From Morinoia aosen (Eukaryota > Arthropoda > Malacostraca > Amphipoda > Talitridae), in assembly GCA_030386875.1 (NCBI GenBank), contig CM059575.1, forward strand, positions 48,390,859-48,454,858: a DNA stretch of 64,000 bases, written 5' to 3'. The position numbers and the translations under genes were made by a program. The notes below the pieces were generated by a model. The model was not told the DNA's origin. It did no database searches and saw only the letters and a list, made by a program, of their open reading frames with translations. Of the stretch, positions 36,641-49,845 are shown in pieces; the stretch's first letter is position 1; the number at the start of each line of letters is the position of its first letter.

Positions 36641-37677
36641 GTCATAAGACGTCCTAACGTTTGAATCTTCAACTTTTTGATTGCAAAATTCCGACTAGTT
36701 TACGGGAGAGATTGGAAAGAAAATTCAACGCCCTGAGTAAAATGTTTTCCTCCAAAATGTTCTATTTCTCTTCTTTGGGATATAATTTCGGTTAGGCCTT
36801 ATCACAGCAAAGAAAGAGGGAAAAAATGAGATATGAATAGTACAGCACAGACCTGCGGGTAGCCAAATTAAGTGTCCGGGCGGGTGAAAAAAATAAAAAT
36901 CCTACGGTGAACTGGTACAGGCAGTAAAATATTCATCTTTAAATGGAGATGTAATAACTATACTGAAAGCAAAAGTTAATGGGGCAGCTAACCTTAAAAC
37001 ATATTCAGGGTGCTGTAAAGCAATAATTTGTGTCAAGCCCCTAGAATATTATTTCAATGATATGCAGAATTGCCTTGTCTCACAAAACGGAGAAAAAAAT
37101 TTTGTTTCCTTGTCAGTGGCTTGAAGAAACTGCGTGATTGTAGACACTGCTTTCAGTTATACTTGCTATTGTATTCTATAGGACTTCGAAAAGGGACACA
37201 GGCATTTTTGGACGCAAATTGGACAGAATTCATATTTGTGCAAAAATTACAATGTGAAATTAAATATTACAGAGTCAATAAACGTAAAACTATGAAGCAA
37301 TTTCAGTTTGCATACGCCTGGGTAGGGGTTGTGAAGATGTTAAATGAGTAATGATATTTCAGGTTTTCATCTCTATGCTTATAAGTATTACTTTTTTTTC
37401 ACCGTGTGGCTTAAATTTTTTGCAATTTTTTCGGTTTCGAATTATACCTACAGCTCTGATTTACTCGTATGTCGGCTTATTTTTTGTCACATGTGTTATT
37501 TAGTAGTTAAGTGCCTCTTTAAGAAAGCCTCACTCAGTGCACTACAGTAAAAGGACGTTACAAGATGCTCAGAAGAAAGACGTAGCAGCACTGAAAGATA
37601 AAATAACAAATACTACTAACGTGTGATAGAAAGATGCTTTGAAGATTGGTCGACATTCACAACATTTTATAACGTTT

Positions 37678-38288
37678 TTAAAAATTTAAAGACGAAGAAT
37701 ACAGCACGGATAGGAATCATTTTTAATAGAATTTAGCGAAACTAAATTATAAAAATCTTTAATTAGTCAATTTTAAACGTTTCGGAGACCAGCTCCATCT
37801 TCAGTAAGTCTGAAAACATAAAAAAACCAAAATTGGTTACTTCATGACAACAGTAAGAAAAAGTGACAAAGTGATCAGTACGAGAAAAAAAAACAATTAT
37901 ACAAAAATTTCTAAAGGATATGAACTATTGGCATTATTCAAAGGTGGCTTCTCTTTTGCAATGTGAAGGGATTCTAAAATGCGCATTTTAGAATCCCTTC
38001 ACATTGCAAAAGAGAAGCCACCTTTGAATAATGCCAATAGTTCATATCCTTTAGAAATTTTTGTATAATTGTTTTTTTTTTCTCGTACTGATCACTTTGT
38101 CACTTTTTCTTACTGTTGTCATGAAATAACCAATTTTGTTTTTTTTATGTTTTCAGACTTACTGAAGATGGAGCTGGTCTCCGAAACGTTTAAAATTGAC
38201 TAATTAAAGATTTTTATAATTTAGTTTCGCTAAATTCTATTAAAAATGATTCCTATCCGTGCTGTATTCTTCGTCTTTAAATTTTTAA
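37678..38288. repeat. near-perfect 0.6-kb palindrome with PLE-type motifs
   Basis: The arms 37678-37982 and 37983-38288 are reverse complements with only a few differences and no spacer; the centre is ATGCGCAT. In the right arm, reading plus, CTGAAGATGGAGCTGGTCTC is followed by CGAAACG, the motif seen at the PLE end at 26.6 kb. The left arm carries the mirror copy. It is best read as two opposed PLE ends, or as foldback DNA made during reverse transcription or sequencing. Confidence 0.8.
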
Positions 38289-38799
38289 TGATAGTCCGAC
38301 TAAGGAGTGTTAATTTTACGGAATAACGTTTTTATGATTACACGTAAGAGTAGTCCCTTAGGGAGGAAACAAGCGTTAAATACGATTACTATCCCCTCTA
38401 TTAATGTTGCCCAAACCACGAAATAGTTCTTTAGAAAAGTTTCTTAGAAAAGTACATTTTTAATAGTTCATTCAGGGAAATTTTATCATTGATCAGAATA
38501 TAATACTACACAATTTTACCACTTTATAACAAAAAGGATGCCTGTTCTTTCGAGCCTCTTCAGCTACAGTACGTCCACGCAAGTGGCCTTTAATTAAATT
38601 TATTTGCACGCATTGAATCGAACCGCATATCTAAAAAGCATTTCACAATTTTGAATAATTGGTTTTCAGGAAAGTCACGAACATCCGTAAGATCTTTGAA
38701 TAATATTTACTAAGAAAACCGTCGTTGAACCGAAGAGCTCTTGATTTTGGATTAGAGGATCATTTATCTTATATTCTATATAAAACCTAATAACAAACG

Positions 38800-38955
38800 T
38801 TTTCTTCACAGGTTAGCATTAGCATTACAAAATTTCATGACGAAATGACTAAACGAATACAATTTAATTATTTGTCAGATGAAAAGAATATCGTGAATAA
38901 ACTGAAAAAACACGAAGTATGATGTAGGATGTTGTTACCTATATTAACGACCGCA
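38800..38955 (+). repeat. interspersed repeat C, copy 2
   Basis: Counterpart of 36478-36640 in direct orientation. The two copies lie on either side of the 0.6-kb palindrome. Confidence 0.6.
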
Positions 38956-40086
38956 AATGGGTGCGAGCTGACGCTATTTTTCATAACCATATTCAATTTG
39001 AAATGAACCAAAATTTTAACATTTGAACATTTGTTAAACTCTGCATTTTTGTTAAAACAGAAATGAAAAGATTGATCGAAACTAAATCCTCACATTGCTC
39101 TGGAGGCTCACAGACGAAAAGGTTTGTTCTGTTGGAAAAGAACCTGGTGTAAATCTGTTGAATGTTTGAGATAAATTCAGATTGACAACTAGCGTTAGAA
39201 ATTAGAATCTTCACTTTTGATACCAATATTACAAATTCTTATGTTATTGCATATGCTCTAATTGATATTATGCTTTTCAACTGTAAAATCGAGGTTGGAA
39301 AATTTAACAGAGAAAAAATTTTCATCAATTTAATATAAATGATTTGGCGATTAAACTGTGCAAACGTTTGAAATTTTAGCGTTTAATTTACGAATCAACT
39401 CTGGGAATCAACATACTTATAACGCATCGCGGCCAGAAGAGCTAAGCTACACAAAAATGACTCAATGAAAATCTCGCCAGCACACCATTCTGGGGTATAC
39501 TGTATCTTATGTGACAATTATACAGGTATATACCCTGTAGTAGACAATTTTTTACACGGCCTGTCGATTGCTCCAATGCTGTTCTGATGAGTTTATTAAA
39601 ATTATCTCATCTATTTCCTTAGTATAAAAACTTTTGTAGTGTGTGAAGCTTGTGCTACAAGTAAAGAAATATTTCGGTTTTCACTTTGACTAGTATTAGC
39701 GATTATGTACTGTTGTTTCTTTTACGTACAAACAATAAAATTATCGATCTCGAATTTTTCGCAAATTATAGGGTTCAGTAATAAAAACACCTTCAAAAGC
39801 TATTTTTGATTCTTTAATGGTAGCTAATAAACTCTTTTTTACTTCTTTACGAATTTTCGTTCATTGAACTTTTATCGATCCTAAAGATAATGCATATAAT
39901 CATTTTTTCCAGATAGTAGAAAGTGATTATGGAGTTTTTCAAACTAAAATTAGTCAATTTCAAAGCGATTCTATCCCTATTCCATTTCATAATTTCAAAA
40001 CACGCAGTAACCGTAAAAGTTTCCTTGTCTCCCGCGGCTGCCACTATCAAGGGAGGACTGCTTCTCAAACAAAAGTCGGTGCAACA
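38956..40086. other. no recognised gene
   Basis: AT-rich sequence. A frame at 38993-39226 minus and others show no known domain. Confidence 0.4.
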
Positions 40087-40374
40087 GCAATCCCATCAAC
40101 TGCAATCCAAGACAGTACAATAGCAATCCCATTAACAACACTCCAAGACAGTGCAATATCAATCCCATCAACAGCAATCCAAGACAGTGCAATAGCAATC
40201 CCATCAACACCAATCCAAGACAGTATAATAGCAATTCCATAAACAAAAATCGAAGACAGTGCAATAGCAATCGCATCAACAACAATCCAAGATAGTTTAA
40301 CAGCAATTCCATTAATAACAATCGCAGAGAGTAAAATAGCAATCTCGTCAACAGCAATCCCAGACGATACATTA
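40087..40374. repeat. 36-bp minisatellite, about 8 copies
   Basis: The unit starts GCAATCCCATCAACAGCAAT and closes with a CCAAGACAGTGCAATA-type block. Since 36 is a multiple of three, frames stay open across the array. Minus-strand frames therefore yield repeated LLMGLLLHCLGL-like dodecapeptides with no biological support. Confidence 0.85.
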
Positions 40375-43300
40375 GTAACTGACTTATGCATAACTACATA
40401 CAGGCCACTTTGTGCGGTTAGTAGTTTTTAGATGTGAAATGCAATTTGAAGAAACGTCTTGCTAGAAATAAAGAATAAATTGAGCCTTAGATATTCGTTT
40501 GTAGGTTTTCTTAGAGTAAGGATTTTTTTAATTCATGGAAGTTATATCCTCTTGAAGATGTGCTATTCTCACCACGATCTTGTACTACTCAGAAATTCCG
40601 ATAAAAAATCCAAGAGTTTTAGAATGTCCATTGGTCAAATACTGACAGTAATCCCAGGCAGAGTATGGTAGGAATATACCATTGTCTGTAATACTATGTT
40701 TCGAATCCTTTTGAATGTGTATTTTTTTCGAGTAAAATGTACATCATTTGTATCTTAGAAATTAGCTGTGAGAATAATTTTCTCGAAGTTCCTGTAAATA
40801 CATGCTTAAATTCTCAGGTTTTAACGCTGTTGCAACAGTTAGAGCTGTGATTTTCTGCAGCGGGTATTATTTAAACTACAGCGCAAAGTAATGAGCGATA
40901 ATATTTTTTCTGATAGCATTATAGAAATGTTAAATTTGTGATTTCTTTACTCATCTTGTTTGATAAACTTTCGGAAAAAGTCAGACGAACTCATTTTATA
41001 CCTTATTTTTGTCGTAGCACTGATATTTTTTTAATTCTTTGTCTTTAGGCTTACTCGATAAGCTCTTGCTTCATTTCTGGAACATTTTGCTATCTCGTTA
41101 TAGGTCAAGTTCTACGAGAACAGTAACTAGTAACTCAATATTTTCCTGGGAGAACCGTCATCGTCTCGTACCATTCAGCAAAAGGAACCGTAATGTGACC
41201 ATTGAGAGGCGTGCTGGACTGTTCAGAGCAACACACCTCGTCATGCTCTCCCAAGCTAGAATGTCAAGACCAAGTACGTTGTATAATGTTAAGAAAAACA
41301 TAATTAATTCGAACAGTGTCTCCTAACATTGTATTCAGTTGTTTACGTCATGAAAAGCATACTTTCTGAGTTGAGCGCTGCAATGCGAGATTATTTCTTC
41401 GAATTCGTTGCTATAAGTTGGTCAAAGGAAGTGAAAATGACATAAAATTACCTTGGGTTGGAGTGTATTATTTGTATTGAGAACGTAGTGTTTTGGAGAC
41501 ATATGCCTATAATGTTCTTTTCAGTGTTTCTAACGGACTTGGTATTCTAAATAGACTACTGTATCTGAGAACCCCAAAATTGATTCATTAGCTTCAAAAA
41601 TATCTGTATATTGCAAAATTACGCAGATACACACACACACACACAGCATCAGAGGAGCGAAGAAAGTGGTTAGCAGCTTTGCACCTTTTGGTTCAAATTC
41701 TTATGAACATTGATTAAAACTAGGAAAAATCATTGTAAAAATGTTCCACTTTTCTATCATTAAGGTCAATCATCATATCTGAGAACTTGAAGAATGATTC
41801 TAGGAAGCAAATTGGCAAAATTAGTAAGGGAACGAATTCTTTGAATGTTGTAAGCTAAAATAAAATATAATATCCTTAGGCATGAATTTGAAGACAGAGT
41901 ACTTAGGTGAGTGGGATAGGTACGCTAGGAGTCACTGCTTAAATATTTTAATTTGAATTCTTCTTAGTCTACTATACGCAATCATTCGGAAGAATGCGGC
42001 CCCCAGTAGTAGTGAAGAAAAGCTGTTAAATTGATGATAGGCTATTGCGTATCCAATTTGCTAGATGTGAGTGTATGAAGTCTCAAATTATTTTGAGAAA
42101 TAGATATTCATAAATGATGTTTAACATCCCTAATTAACGCTAACGGTTCAAGATTTTTAATGCTCAACATAGAAAAATTGGTCACCCATGAACTTTTCCT
42201 AATTCCTAAACTGTAAAACTATTTAAAAGTTTTCATTTGCAGATAGGGTCTTTATGATCGAACCTTTTAATTTTTTAAAAATATTTTCCCAATTCCTGAG
42301 TACTAAACGGAATCTATAGTTTGGAATAAGATAATATGGCGAGTAGCTTCCCTTGTTTCTCTGTGTATTTAAAAGCACTTGAATAGTTAATGCTAATCAT
42401 GGTGATGCAGAAAGGTTAGCCTCGCTTCTCATTTTCCTAAAAAATTGGCCGAAGAATCATTTCGACGGAATAGTCCACCCAATTTGATGGTAAACGCCTT
42501 GGCAAATCTTTTTAGGTCGAAGCGTTACTTTCAGATTGGGTGCGTTCTCGTACTTCTCATTATATTCGTACAACTTTTAAAAAGTTAATGAAACATATAT
42601 GCCTTAGTATTACAGAACTACTCGTTCATGTTACATCAATCCTTTCATCGTATGAGTGATATTTTTTGTCATTTTTTGTTTGCCCTTCATAAACTATAAA
42701 TAATTGATAGAAATTGCTTCACGTAATTTTCGACTTCACGTAATTATTGAAAACTCAAGAACTACTTACTCAAGAAGTTTTAGTGATTTGCTCTATTTAC
42801 GTACTGGTAGATTATTAACTTTTCATACAATTCAATGGAGTCAACGATTTGTTATTGTATCAATCAATATCTTTGAGTGGGTATCACATGGGCAACCAAG
42901 TTTACATGCATCCTATGTGCCTTCTAGTTCAAAGCCTAAATGCAAAGAGTACTCACAAACCCCTACTTCTATGGGATATGTACGGACGAATCTTCAGAGT
43001 CTTCATGCTTCAGCCAGTAAATTTGTGTGTCACCAGTGAGCAACTCGTTACGATACATATCGCCTTGATTTACTCATCTCGGTCCTACCTTGACTTTTGT
43101 ACTTTCAGCCAACTCTCGGAATCCTGTGATATCATAACATAACCTTGCACTCGCCCAGAGAAACTGGCAAACTGGTATCCACGCTGCGAAATGGTATAGG
43201 AATATCTTGTCAGTCATTCAATCGCAAATGAAAACTTTGTCAATGATATTCGTACCGAATAGGATTAAAACATCTTGCTGAATCTGATTTGCAAAATCGC

Positions 43301-43739
43301 CGTATATTGTACAGGAATTTCTCAAAAAGCCCGAACGTTCTGACACAAAATATATGCCATACAATTTTGATGGCACTCAGTATTGAATTGAGAGAAATAG
43401 GGACAAAACACACATCCCCTTCTTTTCAATTGTTGTGTACGTTTCTTTTATCATTTATTGGCCCTGTGTTCAGAATAGAACTTGAGCTTTTCAGTTTCGA
43501 ATACATGCTAGAAAGGCTTGAAGCGGTGAAATTCCCTAAATCTTTGGAAAACTTCGGAGAATGCACCTAGAGCAGATTCGATATTTTTGTTCGCTCAAGT
43601 TTTTCATACTATTGTCACAAAACCAAGCACAAAGTTTTTTAGGAGGTACTGTTATAATTAATAAACTTCATATTATGTTGAAATTTTCATCGAACAAAAT
43701 ATCGCACGGAAAAAATTGTTTATTACAACTTTGCCACGG
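40375..43739. other. mostly featureless; CA microsatellite and one exon candidate
   Basis: Contains a CA microsatellite near 41632-41646 and the exon candidate listed separately. Several small frames (42704-43039, 43289-43570) have no recognised motif. Confidence 0.4.
41049..41273 (+). CDS. candidate internal exon of an unidentified gene
   Basis: A pyrimidine-rich tract ending TTTGTCTTTAG precedes 41049 and GTACGT follows 41273, so both splice signals are good. The 225-nt interval is open in one frame and gives a basic segment with SWENRHRLVPFSKRNRNVTI and ERRAGLFRATHLVMLSQAR. No domain is recognised and no partner exon was found, so this could be chance. Confidence 0.2.
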
Positions 43740-44870
43740 CTTTAAGGTCAACCCAATGCCCTGGCGGTCCGGTGAGCCATTTTTTTTGTTGTTGTTGAAA
43801 AAGGACCTGAGGTGGTGGACTATTCGGCCCTAAAATTTTATAGCGCTACGGACACTATACAGATCCCCCCAGGGGGATGAAAGGGGGCCAAAAATCCTGA
43901 ATTTTTGACCCCTTATGCAAAGAAAACCAAACGGGAAATGGAAAATTTGAAAGCATAACTTTGTTTACAATTCTTCAAGGATTCTAAAACTGTCTTTGGT
44001 TTTGTTCTAGCATAAAAACTCAATGAGTTCTATTCTTTTGAAATATCAATAAAAATGAACTAAAAAAAATATGTCCAATTTCTTTAAAAAACTAAGGCCT
44101 GAATCGAAAAACTGAATAGAAGAAATTGTGTTTCTTTTTAAAAATTACATATTATAGTTAAATTTCATAAGAATTAGACAACAATCATTAAAGTTCATGT
44201 TTTTCATAAAAATATAAAAAATTTTCGTGTAAATTACAATATACAGAGTGAATATGAAGTTAGGCCTGAGGATTATCGAAATAAAAATGAAAACAGCACT
44301 CAATTACATAAATTTTCCATTATATTACACTTCAGATAAAAAATATTTATGCCTTATTACTAACAACCCTTATTTTCAATATTCAAAAGAATAGAAGTCC
44401 GTGAGTTTTTGTGCTAGGAAAAAAGCAAAGACAGTTTTAGGATCCTTGAAGCATTGTAAACAAAGTTACGCGAACGAATTTTATATTTGAAACTTTTCTT
44501 TTTTATATATGCAAAAATTAGCTTAAAAAATTAATTGTTATTAGTGATCAAATATCGCATATGAATATAAACGAAAAGTTTCAAATGGAAATTTGGTTTA
44601 CGTAACTTTGTTTGCAATTTTTTATGGATTCTAAAACTGTCTTTGGTTTTGTTCTAGCATGAAAACGCTGTGACTTCTATTCTTTTGAAATATCCACAAA
44701 AATGTACTAAAAAACTAATATTTCGTATTTTTCAAATAAATAAGGCCTAAATCGAGAAAGTTACACGAGTAAAATATGTTTTTTTCTCAACAAATACATG
44801 TACTGGCAAAATTTCAAACGAATCGGATCAAAATTTAAAAATCGCTGGGTTAACCCCCTTAAAACATTGG
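43740..44870 (+). repeat. interspersed repeat A, copy 2
   Basis: Matches 4825-5960. The 90-bp module occurs forward at about 43965-44060, inverted at about 44395-44475, and forward at about 44600-44705. The start carries AGGTGGTGGACTATTCGG near 43810 and the end carries AACCCCCTTA near 44855. Confidence 0.65.
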
Positions 44871-45859
44871 AGACAGGTGGAAACACACAGAACAAAATTT
44901 CTCGGTAAATGCAATCGAAGTCGCTTAAATCAGTCTATTGAACTGAAAACGTTTATTGCCTATCAGAAAAAAGTAATAACACCATAAATTAGGAGCTACT
45001 ATAGCGTAAGGTCTACTACCACATATCTCCTGCCCAGTAGTTTGAGATGTGCAAATTAAGTGTTTATCGTTAAATTAAATGGTGGAAATGAGTAACATCC
45101 ATTAGTAACCTAACTTCACGCTATAGTACTAGCTAGAGGAAGATCTCATTACTATAGAGTGGTAGAACTCACGCTACAGTAGTACTAACAATTATTCTCC
45201 TGTTCAAGGGAACAAATTTTATTGTAAAAAAATGGTGTCATTCATACCACGTAGTAGACTGGTTGAAATTAAACAAATAACCTCAATAACCAGCTCTTTT
45301 ATTAGGTTTGGAAATACCACAATAATTCATCATTATATTCTTAAAGAGTCATTATTCAAATATAGATGAGTGAAAACACATACGTCCTAATACTACCCGT
45401 TGACTAATTTTGCGTTTAGCAGTATACTAATAAAAAGATCTCATATAAATGAAAAGAGAAAAGGAAAAAAATTCGTTTGGGTAATAGGAGCTGAAATTCT
45501 TCGGTAGTATTAATATAATAACAAAAAGTGAAGAATAAAGTCACTGAACATTTGTTTAGAGGTTTCTGCATAATTAAAAGAAACGTACAAATGCATTTAT
45601 TATAAGTTTAAAATTAAACTGAAACTTCGCAACGTTAGAGATATTTACCATAATTGTGGGAATATTCATTTCATTTGGTACTAAGTATAATATTCCAATA
45701 ACTATCAATTCGCACATACTAAATTTTTATCAAGTATGTTGCACAACACTATGGAAGTAATCGTTCTATTTTCTTAAAAATTCAATAATAACAATTCCTA
45801 TTAGTAATTACACATCAAGATCTTGGCTACAATTAGATTACATTTCAAGTTTGTTTAAA
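44871..45859. other. no recognised gene
   Basis: AT-rich sequence with no recognised coding or repeat beyond short homopolymers. Confidence 0.4.
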
Positions 45860-46090
45860 CCCTTCCAAACCAAATTGAAGGTGTTCCGGAGAGAAGGAAG
45901 ATGGGGGCCCCATATAGGATAGCGTGATGGGAATGCAGAATTAATACACAATTTAAGGTGTGTTTCTATACGAGACTCTCTGCACATAAAAATACTAATT
46001 CGATAATGACGTTTGGGGAACATGATGAAAATTGGAGAAGGGAGTCAGGAGTACTTACGAAAGGACGTCAATGAACCCATAAAAATGGAC
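45860..46090 (-). repeat. interspersed repeat B, partial copy (inverted)
   Basis: Read on the minus strand it shares GGTTCATTGACGTCCTTTCG and the distal CTTCCTTCTCTCCGGAACA block with repeat B at 9.6-9.75 kb. Confidence 0.4.
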
Positions 46091-46694
46091 TGCAATTAAG
46101 CGAAAAACATGTTGTATTTCACCAAAAAGAATGGATACCTACCTCTCAGCTCGGGATCGCACAATTCCTCCTGGGAGCGCGAATTCCCAATCTTTGATAC
46201 AACGATTGTGTCCCACGGGAAGGCTCTTGGGTAGTATAGTTTCAGAGAAAAATGAAAGTCAAGAATAATATTTTCATGCATTTGTGTTTAAGTCTAAGGA
46301 AAATTCGAGAAACGATCTAACAAACTTAAAATATACGGATTTTCCTACATTTATTTAACAGATTAACTGCACCTTGAAGATCGGAAGATATCTAATGCTA
46401 TAATTTAAAAACATGTACAATTTCGATGTATTTAAAAATATCACAGCGCCTATTGTTACATCTTCGTCAAATTATTATCAAAACGCGCAGCTGAAAAATA
46501 TAATAGTTACATTTTTGCACATGAAAGGACAAAAAAAATCGATTAGTTCAAAAGAATTAGTTTTGACTTGTTTTACATTAATTTATCAATTTGACTTTAA
46601 TTTGTTTTCTCTTGACAGCACGTTTCAGGATGTATTCTCGTATGTTCCAATATACTTCTTAGCTTTCTAAAAACTTTCTAAAATTTTTATGTGC

Positions 46695-46830
46695 GGAGAA
46701 CCTCACGAGGGAACATATTTTGTGCATAGATACCATATCTTCATACCAAACGGGGCTTTCCTCTTACCTCTCTTTGAAACACATTTGTTTTAGTTAGGAA
46801 GGATTTAACCAATTCATTTAATTTAATTCG
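46695..46830 (+). repeat. interspersed repeat B, 3' part
   Basis: Shares TTGTGCATAGAT, CATACCAAA.GG and CTTTCCTCTTACCTCTCTTT with 9690-9790. It faces the inverted copy at 46885-47145. Confidence 0.45.
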
Positions 46831-46884
46831 TTCGACTTTTTTCTTTTAATTGAATAAGATTGAATGATTTAATTAAATCACCCC

Positions 46885-47145
46885 TAGCTACAACACAAAT
46901 GTTCCTAAAAGAGGCATGAGGGAAGATTCATTCGGAATGAAATTATGGTAACTAAGCACAAAATAAGTTCTCACATAAGACCCCACGCATACAAAAATAT
47001 TCCAGTAAGTTAATTCAAAGGAAAAATGTAATGGACCCAGACAAATGATGAAGAAGAGAATCAGAGGTATTGACGAAGGGAAAGGAGTGAACCGAAAAGT
47101 ATTCTCTGAAACAAAACAAAAACCTACTCGGTTCCTAGCAAAGAA
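46885..47145 (-). repeat. interspersed repeat B, inverted copy
   Basis: On the minus strand it carries TAGGTTTTTGTTTTGTTTC, TTTTCGGTTCACTCCTTTCC, and the distal TTTGTGCTTAG and TTTAGGAACATTTGTG blocks in the same order as copy 1. Confidence 0.5.
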
Positions 47146-47699
47146 AGGCCTACCAAAACTTCAGCTGTAGACCTCACTTCTTCTCTCGACAAGCGTTAAA
47201 TTCTAAATTCCGTAGAAACAATACATAGGTGTATCTTTCTGAGGGAAACCAGAATGATCAAACAAATGCTGAATATAATAGTTCTCACGTCAGTAAGTCG
47301 CTCTAAGTAGTAGTTTTCTGGATTTGTATGAGAGTCCTGGCTTCTCTCAGGTCGATAATATATTGTATCTATGGGTATTAATGAGGGTTGCCATTAAAAA
47401 AATCCACCCAAAAAAATTTTCTCATAAATACACAAACCAACACCTAAAACACAGTCAGGTGTGTTTTTTTCATAATTAAGTCACGTATGAATTAATGCAC
47501 AAACCTTAAGAACGGTACAATGCAGGTTTTACTGTTTTTATTTTATTTACTCCTTAATTCCCCATACTTAATATATCGAGTCTAATTTGAAACTTAATTA
47601 CATCCTATGAGTTGTACAACCCAATTCGTACCCTCATGTGGAAGTCTCTCTTGGCAGTGATAGGTCTGGATTGCATTATCTTAGATATCATCAACATTG

Positions 47700-49845
47700 A
47701 TGAAGTGATACGAAACTTGACAAATAATAACGACTACAGATAATCAATCTCGTCCGATCATCATTCGTAAAATTACGCCGAAAAATAAACTCAAGCCCTA
47801 GATTACTGAAGAAATCGCTATTAACATAAAAAACGTCACGCGTACCTAGCTCGACTCTCCGAAGGACGAACCTCTTAGAAAATGTATAACAGCTTCACGA
47901 ATATTGCGCCAAATCAAAGAAGGGCATCAAGAAAAACTACTTTATGCTCATATTCACTCAATTCAAAAATGAGAAGAAAAAACCTGGCGTCTGCTAAATT
48001 CTCGCTAGAAGCCTAATTAGAAGCCTCCAAAAACGGCTGAGCCTAATGGTCAAATAATGTGGAATATCACGAGTTGAAAGATTTCTCAAACGTCCTCAAA
48101 ATTTTTTTTCGTAAGCGTTGGAAAAAATAAAACTAATAGTATTTCTAGTAAACCAACTGATCACATGGGAAACATGGATCATGTCCGTGCACACAACTCT
48201 TTTTTTCTTTACACCTTCTAACCTTTCCAATGTAATTGCGTGCTTAAACAACTTAAAAAAATCAAGTAATTTAAAAAAAACGCTTTCGGCTAAAGTACTT
48301 GAAGGTATAACTGATATAATAGCACTGTTCAAATCCAAATCCAATATTATTAACCATTCTCTTTTCCTAGGTATTTTGCCGAACTTTTTTAAAATCACTT
48401 GAGTAACCCTATTTTTAATTAAAAGTGGTGAAAAAATTTGTTTTAACAATTCTTATTGTAGATATACGTCTGTTCTTACAATTCTTGTCAAAATATTCGA
48501 GAAAATTGTACATAAATAATTGCTTTATGATAAACAATTTGGTTTTCGTTCTAAAAAAATCAACAACACAGACTGTCTTAAAACATTAGCAATACCTTTA
48601 TTTCAATATAAATGAAGGAAAGCGCGTTTCCGTGCTTCTTGACTTTTGAAAAGCATTCGACTGAGTGGACAATAATAGTTTACTCTCGAAACTCCACTGT
48701 TATGGGTAGAGCTACACATAATTAGTTCGGATCATACCTAACAAATCTTAAGCAATAAGTTGTCATTGATGATGCACAACCGAAACTACATACAATTAGC
48801 CGTGGAGTTCCACAAAGATCTGTATTTGGGCCTCATTTAGTTTTAATCATTATAAACGATAGAAAGAGCGAAGAAAATCAAATGCCAGCGTTTTGAAAGG
48901 CTAATAAGAAAAGTAAAACAATAATTACAGAATGATTTGTTGCTTTGTTAGAATCAGTATACAATGCCGTTTGTGTGCTCCCTTTTTGAAGTTAGCATCA
49001 GGAAGATGTGGCCATCTGTAGCGATGCACTGTTGAAGGCCATGTCGTTGCGCGCGACTTTCAAAACAGCATTTGATTTGTCCCTCCCTAAATTTAAATCT
49101 ACGTCATTTTTTCAAACTCACACTATTTGCCGATGACCGCACGCTTTCTAAGGGCCCTTCCAAATTGAAATTCCATTCTAATTACGTAGAACATAAATAA
49201 CGAGCTGCAAAAGGTTTCAACATGGCTTAAAGCTAATAAAATAAGCCTCTTATAAGTTTCTGGCATTTTAACAGATAAAACATCTGACCTCCAAAGAGCA
49301 TATTGAACATATCAGTGTCAAGTTATGAAAATCCTCTAGAATCCCTACAAAAATGAAAATTTAATGCTTGAAGAAGCTATGAAAATACTTTACTGATCGC
49401 TCATTTCACCATATTCACAATACAAAATGGAAGTTTGGCATAGAACTAATAAAAATAAAACCAATTGCCTCTTTAGGCTGCGAAAAAAAAAAACATTTGG
49501 TGGTGAAAAGTTTAGAATATAATGCTCACACAAATGATTCATTCAAAAGTTTAAAAATACTTAAACTTTTGAATCTCTACAAGCTCTTCATACGTAGTTT
49601 TATGTATTAAACGCTGACTGATGACGGCGACAGAGACCTCAAAGAAATATTAACTGCACAAACTGGCCATCATGATCATTTAACCCGAAATATAAGTAAC
49701 TTCATACTCCCTTATTATTAAAAAGCTCGGTCACAACACAGTATTCTCTTCATTAGAACTAACACTTATAATTCAATTCCTGCTGAGATTGGTAAAAAAA
49801 TTTATACAAAGCTTTCAAAACTAATCTTGAGTCCATCTTTCTATC
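47700..49845 (+). mobile_element. decayed LINE-2 (CR1/Jockey-type) relic
   Basis: Frame-broken pieces appear in the right order. These are PKNKLKPWITEEIA with ASRK/KNYF-type linker text near 47.8-47.95 kb; SLFLGILPNFFKIT near 48.36; a K.GEK..FNN..R.....L.K.FEK region near 48.42-48.51; FGFRSKKSTTQT near 48.55; VSVLLDF.KAFD near 48.63; FADDRTLS near 49.13; STWLKANK near 49.22; and a C-terminal YNSIPAEIG near 49.77. This is the usual order of a non-LTR reverse transcriptase with its C-terminal tail. About 200 bp of unrelated sequence separates the upstream motifs from FADD (about 48890-49115). Numerous stops make it an old relic of the same family as 20880-21185. Confidence 0.7.

Noticed and set aside
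40065-40391. Overlapping frames of 108 and 125 codons on the minus strand with Leu-rich repeats
   Set aside because: They arise because a 36-bp minisatellite has a period divisible by three. No promoter, splice or domain support.
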